From Panorpa germanica (taxonomy: Eukaryota; Arthropoda; Insecta; Mecoptera; Panorpidae): a DNA stretch of 64,000 nt. A model generated the notes under the pieces. The model did not search any database. It saw only the letters and a program-made list of their open reading frames with translations, and was not told where the DNA came from. The stretch is from the NCBI GenBank assembly GCA_963678705.1, contig OY783204.1, positions 15,200,759 through 15,264,758 on the forward strand, given 5' to 3'. Below are positions 59,193-64,000 of this stretch, one piece after another. A program made the position numbers and the translations under genes. Within the stretch, counting starts at the first letter, position 1. The number at the start of each line of letters is the position of its first letter.

Positions 59193-60014
59193 TGTTGTAA
59201 GTATATTCGAAGGCGGATGTTACACCTGACATCAATGTTGTAAAAAGAGGTCTGATGCTCGTTCTAGAAGGAGATTACTCAGCTTGCTAATACATCACGC
59301 AGTGTTGCTAGTTACTGGAAGTAGATTCTTCAGTTGACGATCATCCACCTTCTTGAATTACTCACGTTGATAAGAATTAACTCTTTTAAGATGATTAATA
59401 GGATTCTTGTTTGACGGTGTATTGTTGCAATTTGAGAATACTTGAGCGGCCTAAAGTATAACCTCGTTGCAACATACGACGGTTGAACAATTAGTATCTT
59501 TTAAATACTATTAATACAAACACTTTTATTAAAATATATCATTTATTCGTTGTAATATTATATCTGCTTACTTAATTACAATAGTATTTTATTAGATTAA
59601 CGAAGATGACAGATATAAAACAAAATGTAATTCTATAGTGTTATAATTTGATTAATAGTTAAAATGTGCTCACTATTGAATACTTAGATGTTACAATTGG
59701 AGTATTGTACGAACGAAGTACAATTAGTAAACACTTGGTTGAGACTCACGAGAAGACTGACTTTCTGACTAGCGTGCAGATTAATATATAATGATTTATT
59801 TCACATCACAATATGCCAATACTGAGTTACCAGCATTAAAACAATATAAAATCTCCACAGACCAGAGTCAATGTTTACAAGCGCTAAAAACAAATAATTA
59901 TTTATTACAATATTAATACTAAAATTAAAGATAACGTAATATAATTCTTATAAAATAAATAACATTTATATTAAAAATAGGAAGGATAAGTACGACTTAT
60001 GCGTACTTACAACA
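59193..60014 (-). repeat. LTR (upstream copy of the fossil element)
   Basis: An 822-base LTR with the same 11-base inverted ends as 54364-55186. It is the 5' LTR in the element's own direction. The downstream flank ATTG matches the base quartet before the other LTR. Confidence 0.92.
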
Positions 60015-60261
60015 ATTGTGTGCCGACAGTTTTTACCAGATACATGAATGTTCACTGTACATGGTTTTTAAATATTTATTTCAGATAATATGTGTACAAA
60101 AATAATAATTGTTATATTAAATATTCACATAAATTTATTTAATTGTATAAATAGGTATTTGCAAGTAAATTTTTGAATCTCTTCTTAAAAACTACTTTAA
60201 ATAATAGTACAAGAATGCAGGTGCCGAGCAATGTGGCCCCAATTTTTTTTCGAATGACTTA

Positions 60262-60729
60262 GGTCTACATGTAGTATGGAACCGTATTTAATTGTATTTT
60301 GGACAGACGTATACGCGCTACTATTTTTACCTATCCGAACCCTGTAAATGTAATAAAATCTTGCACACTGCAAGCGGCAAAGCCGTCCGAATACACGCGT
60401 TACGTAGTTCTCAAATTTTAATCAAGCGTATACATGGAAGGGGTCAAGCGAATACACTGGAAGGTGATATGAAACAGAATGAAAAACAGTGGTGTATCGA
60501 TAAAAATTAAAGTAAAAGTTTGCTCTCATGATAATGTATGTTAGTGCTAAACAACACAAGTTGACTTGGCGTACTGTCGTATCGGTACGGGATATGTATG
60601 TATTGTGACACACACATGCAAGGAATATGCAAGAGTCGGCTTGCTTTGAGAGTTCTAGCCAATGAACCAAGCCGCCGATTTACGCCCGAATTTGCCGTTG
60701 TTTAAATAGTTTCCATACTGAGACAGGCG
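60262..60729. mobile_element. Harbinger-like MITE, diverged
   Basis: The left end (GGTCTACATGTAGTATGGAA, then CCGTATTTAA) and the right end (AGTTTCCATACTGAGACAGG) are imperfect inverted repeats of the 27501 family. TTA is present at the left (60259-60261), but the right-hand duplication is lost. The interior shares GTGGTGTATCGATAAAAATT and GACTTGGCGTACTGTCGTAT with the copy at 53062. It lies about 250 bases beyond the LTR element. Confidence 0.7.
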
Positions 60730-62621
60730 GTTCGTAGACCGACGTCGATTCTACGACGTGCGAATCTGCTAATGTAATTGCTGTATTATAAATGTAAAAT
60801 TTTACTTACACGAAAGCTAGTGATATATAATACGCATCGTACTACTTCTACGTAATGCGTACGTATACCTACTTTTATATTAAACAACCCTAAAAACAAT
60901 TTGCTTGAAGCACTGTTGTTTTGTTGTTTAGACTTTTGATCGCTATTTTTAGAGTTAACCACATAAATACCCATATAAAAATAAATTCAAGTCTTTTCTG
61001 ATCCATATATCTAACCTACCTACTACAGCACCATATAACTCTAGTAAATCGAATGCTAGGAATTGATTTTGATAAAAAACTAGAGAACTCTTTATATAGG
61101 TTGTGTTTTTATATAAATTGTACAATCTGTAAGTACTTTTCTCTTCCGTTTTCCCCGTTTTCTTTTGATAGTCCATTGTTCTTTAACTCGACTCGATCAA
61201 TGACTTTTCCAACGGAATTGACTGGTAGTGTAAAGGGTAGTTTGAACAGGGTTCGGCTGGCTTTGGGGCATTTCAAATGACTGTTGGCTGTATAGGTGTT
61301 ACGTTCAGCCCTTACGTTGTTTGTGGTATTGCTGAATAATGAACCTACTCGATTATCCATACCTTTAATTCGAGAAGAAACGAACGTAATAAACATTATA
61401 TTTGATATATCCGTATTAAGGGGCGGTGGTCTAGAGCTCGAAAATTTAAGGTATTTTGAGGATTGTTTTTTTTTTTAATAAAAATAATGAAAAACGATAT
61501 TTTAACATTTTGCATTACTTTAATGCTGACTAGTTGAATTATATATATTTATTTACCTATTTATGTATATATAACATCCTGTGTACATTATTCTGAGTAC
61601 AACACTGCTATTTTTAAACTAAGCATTATTGCACTAGTCTTACAGACATCGGGTACCTCCACAACTGCAGCAATAATACCCAACTTACAATTGCAACCCT
61701 TATAGAAAAGGTTTATATAGGCTAGCACTCAGTAAGTAGGATCTCAAAATTACAATAATTATTTCTCTCTTTCGATTAGTTCACCTCTCTGCAATCTAAC
61801 GTACTGAGTTTCTTCACGGTACTGTCTAATTAGTAAAAAAACACGCTTAGAGTATACAAGCTAGTGGTCTATTTTCAAACAAATAAAAATAAGTCTAGAT
61901 GTAAGAAAAAAATTGTATTTCCAGTGTTCTAAATTCAATTAATAAATATTCCGAAGCAATAATAATACCTACGTTCATTAATAAGTTAACTAATATATAA
62001 TTGTGTGCAGTGTGTGTGTTTTTTTTTTATTATTTTAGCATTGTTTTGTCACTTCTTTTTGTAGAAAAAAATAAGTAATTTATAAATTAGATAAATGTAC
62101 AATTTTTGTTTTGTTTGCAGTAATTGATAAAAGAAATGTCTTATTTTCTGTAGTATAGTTTTGCCAATAAAAGTTATTTTGTGAAAACTTCTTTCTACAG
62201 AAAAATAAAGAAATGAATTCGTTAAAAAAATAGTATAAAATTCTTCATTAGAAAATAAAACAAAATAATTTTTTTTAATAGACCATGCTCCCAAGTAACT
62301 ATAATAATTACCGGTAAATATAATTTATTATTTTTATTTATTAAAGTATCTGAATATTTTTTATAATAACCGGTTAATATTCATACTTACTAAATTTATT
62401 ATATCAACCGTAACATATACCCTAGTCCATCTTATTAAGTTCTGGCCAGATACTTTGAGCGTACTTACGTCAAAAGTTTCTATAAGTAGTCTGTGAAGAT
62501 CTTCTGCAAAATCTCAGATTAATTTCTATCCAGTGTAGTTTTGTCGAAAATTCATTTTATCCCGATTAAAATGCAAAAAGCTAACAACAAAGTACCATGC
62601 TCTCCCATGGATTATATAGAA
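60730..62621. other. AT-rich spacer, no confirmed gene
   Basis: About 1.9 kb. The 95-codon minus frame at 61109-61396 (with KASRTLFKLPFTLPVNSVGK) has somewhat protein-like composition but matches no family I recognise and has no visible splice or promoter support. Nothing else is called. Confidence 0.4.
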
Positions 62622-63327
62622 CTAGAGTTTACCCCCGTCGCTAAGCGACGCCTTTTTGGTGTGTATGATTTGAATCCAACAAAATAATTTGTAATTTCAT
62701 TTCATTTCAAATTTTAATTCTATTTTTAAATTTAAATATTTAACTCGTTCAATATTAATTAATTTTTCATATAAATTGACTAAAAAACTTTTTTTCAAAA
62801 TATGGGATTTTTTTTTCGATTTGTAAATTAGGTACCAAAGTTAGCTGATGTATAAAATTTCAACTTTCTAGTTCAATTTTTTTCCTCGGCAAAAACCGCC
62901 TCCGTGCCCCAAATAAAAATTTTAAATTTTGAATTTTTATCTTTTAATAACATATTTTATTATTAAGTAATCTGAAATTTGAGTTTTCTTAAAAGTTTCC
63001 TTCCAGGCCCGCTCATTTTCTAAACGCCCCTGCTTCCAATTTTTCAATTTCTAAATGTTAACATTGAACACCGTAATACACATGTCATATTTCAACATTC
63101 TATCTTTTACGAATTAAAAGTTATAGAGCAAAAAGGCAAAAAGAAATTTAGTTTTTCCAAAATTACGGCTTCCCAGGAAATTCAAGAAAAATTGGAGGAT
63201 GCCAAAAGTCTTAAATTTTTTTTCTCTACGATATAGACAATTTTCAAGAAAATGCGTGTAGGCGTTTTCGAGCCACCATACGAATCGCGTAAAAATAAAC
63301 TTTCTCTTGGAACATTGTAATATAGGA
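62622..63327 (-). mobile_element. Non-autonomous Helitron, best-preserved copy
   Basis: Read on the minus strand it begins TCCTATATTACAATGTTCCA after an A and ends GTCGCTTAGCGACGGGGGTA, AACTCTAG, followed by T. The GTCGC/GCGAC hairpin lies 12 bases before the terminal CTAG. These are complete Helitron termini with insertion between A and T. The 706-bp interior aligns over its length with 3162-3836 and has no Rep/helicase coding, so it is a non-autonomous member. Confidence 0.88.
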
Positions 63328-64000
63328 TACTATGTGTACTCTTTACTCTTGTAGAATAAATAGTATCATAACACATAAAGTTTGTATTGCAAATGAATTT
63401 GTCATCAAAACTTGTGTGAAGATGTTAAGTAGCTTTGTTCGCATATATAATCGTAAAGTACAAATATAATTTACAAAATCTGTTTGTGTGATTAATCAAC
63501 CAAAGTTAGAACAAACAGCTAGAGCAGAGAAAGATATAAACTGTTGGTGGCAAACGAGTAGATATATTTCACAAATCCCATTTGGCGAGGAAAATCTCGT
63601 ATATTACTCATCCCTCATCTCCAGGTGTATAAGAAAATAAGTGCTACCTCTCGCTGAGCCCCGTTAGGAACCGGTAGACAGGCACCGAGCCCCATTACGT
63701 CACACCAACTCACCGCGCTCAACCTTTTTTTATTGCATGTTATGCAAGGCTTAAAAGATTACTCGTATATATCAGATTTATTCAAATTTTGTTAGTTTAA
63801 TGTTGAATTTATGTTACTTCTGTGTTTTAGAAATTACACTTAGTTAAACCGGTGTTCAAATTATTTTCTAAGCTCATTGTTTCCATTTGGTTTACAAACT
63901 AAAGATTTTTTTAATGAATTGTATGTTACAATTAGTGTGTGCCCAGCGAGAATTTGTGAGATATCACATTTATTTTTTAGTTTCAACTTTACTGAAGATT
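63328..64000. other. Spacer with a short GC-richer patch
   Basis: No gene is recognised. CTGAGCCCCGTTAGGAACCG and GCACCGAGCCCCATTACGTC at about 63654-63698 form a GC-richer patch in AT-rich DNA, possibly part of an unrecognised element or an exon at the window edge. Confidence 0.4.

Larger units (their letters stand above)
54364..60014 (-). mobile_element. Fossil LTR retrotransposon, Ty3-type RT with BEL/Pao-like gag
   Basis: Two direct LTRs of about 822 bases start TGTTGTAAGTA and end TACTTACAACA. The target duplication ATTG lies at 54360-54363 and 60015-60018. Gene order on the minus strand: LTR, leader with a primer-binding-like TGGTGTCAGGTGGGGTCTCG two bases inside the LTR, a 90-bp tandem repeat, then gag, protease and the start of a reverse transcriptase. 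The LTRs are roughly 97-98% alike by eye and the duplication is perfect, so the insertion is young. The element is broken: the inner region is far shorter than in a whole copy, with at least one major break. Confidence 0.9.

Noticed and set aside
61109-61396. 95-codon minus-strand frame with protein-like composition
   Set aside because: No recognised family, splice signal or promoter; overlapping frames on the other strand are of similar length.

Overview
The window is about 64 kb of very AT-rich, repeat-filled eukaryotic DNA, most likely from an insect. The grounds are insect-type transposons (mariner, pogo, hAT, Harbinger-like, piggyBac-like and Helitron elements, Jockey and R1/I-like LINEs, tRNA-headed SINEs), an insect-like 28S rRNA fragment and long (TA)n tracts. 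I cannot name the order or species. No convincing host protein-coding exon was found on either strand, so the window reads as intergenic DNA or the inside of a very large intron. A possible zero-length recursive splice site at 226/227 would fit the second view.

Layout: 0.7-1.3 kb Harbinger-like MITEs; 1.56 kb a 28S rRNA fragment; 3.2 kb a Helitron; 5.0 kb a SINE; 6.5-7.8 kb a pogo-like element with a decayed transposase start; 8.6-9.1 kb a (TA)n tract and half a MITE; 9.1-18.9 kb mostly unique AT-rich DNA with one SINE end, a 129-bp direct duplication and a small MITE; 18.9-20.1 kb two SINEs flanking a small MADF-like ORF; 22-28.2 kb LINE pieces, a piggyBac-like mini-element, a pogo MITE and a Harbinger-like MITE; 29-33.6 kb SINEs, one split by a mini-MITE; 35-40 kb three LINE remnants; 42-46 kb Helitron pieces; 47.5-52.3 kb a hAT MITE, a deleted mariner, a hAT-like element carrying a second copy of the same 28S segment, and another TIR element; 53-60.7 kb two Harbinger-like MITEs flanking a fossil LTR retrotransposon with nearly identical LTRs; 62.6-63.3 kb a full-length Helitron.

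These sequences do not act as a pathway. They are independent insertions, many of them non-autonomous derivatives depending on enzymes encoded elsewhere. The most informative observations are the two 28S segments with nearly the same ends, one apparently inside a hAT-like element; the pairing of a BEL/Pao-type gag domain with a Ty3-type reverse transcriptase in the LTR element; the SINE heads joined to different bodies; and the precise target-site duplications around several MITEs. Boundaries and identities come from reading by eye; no alignment or database search was run.
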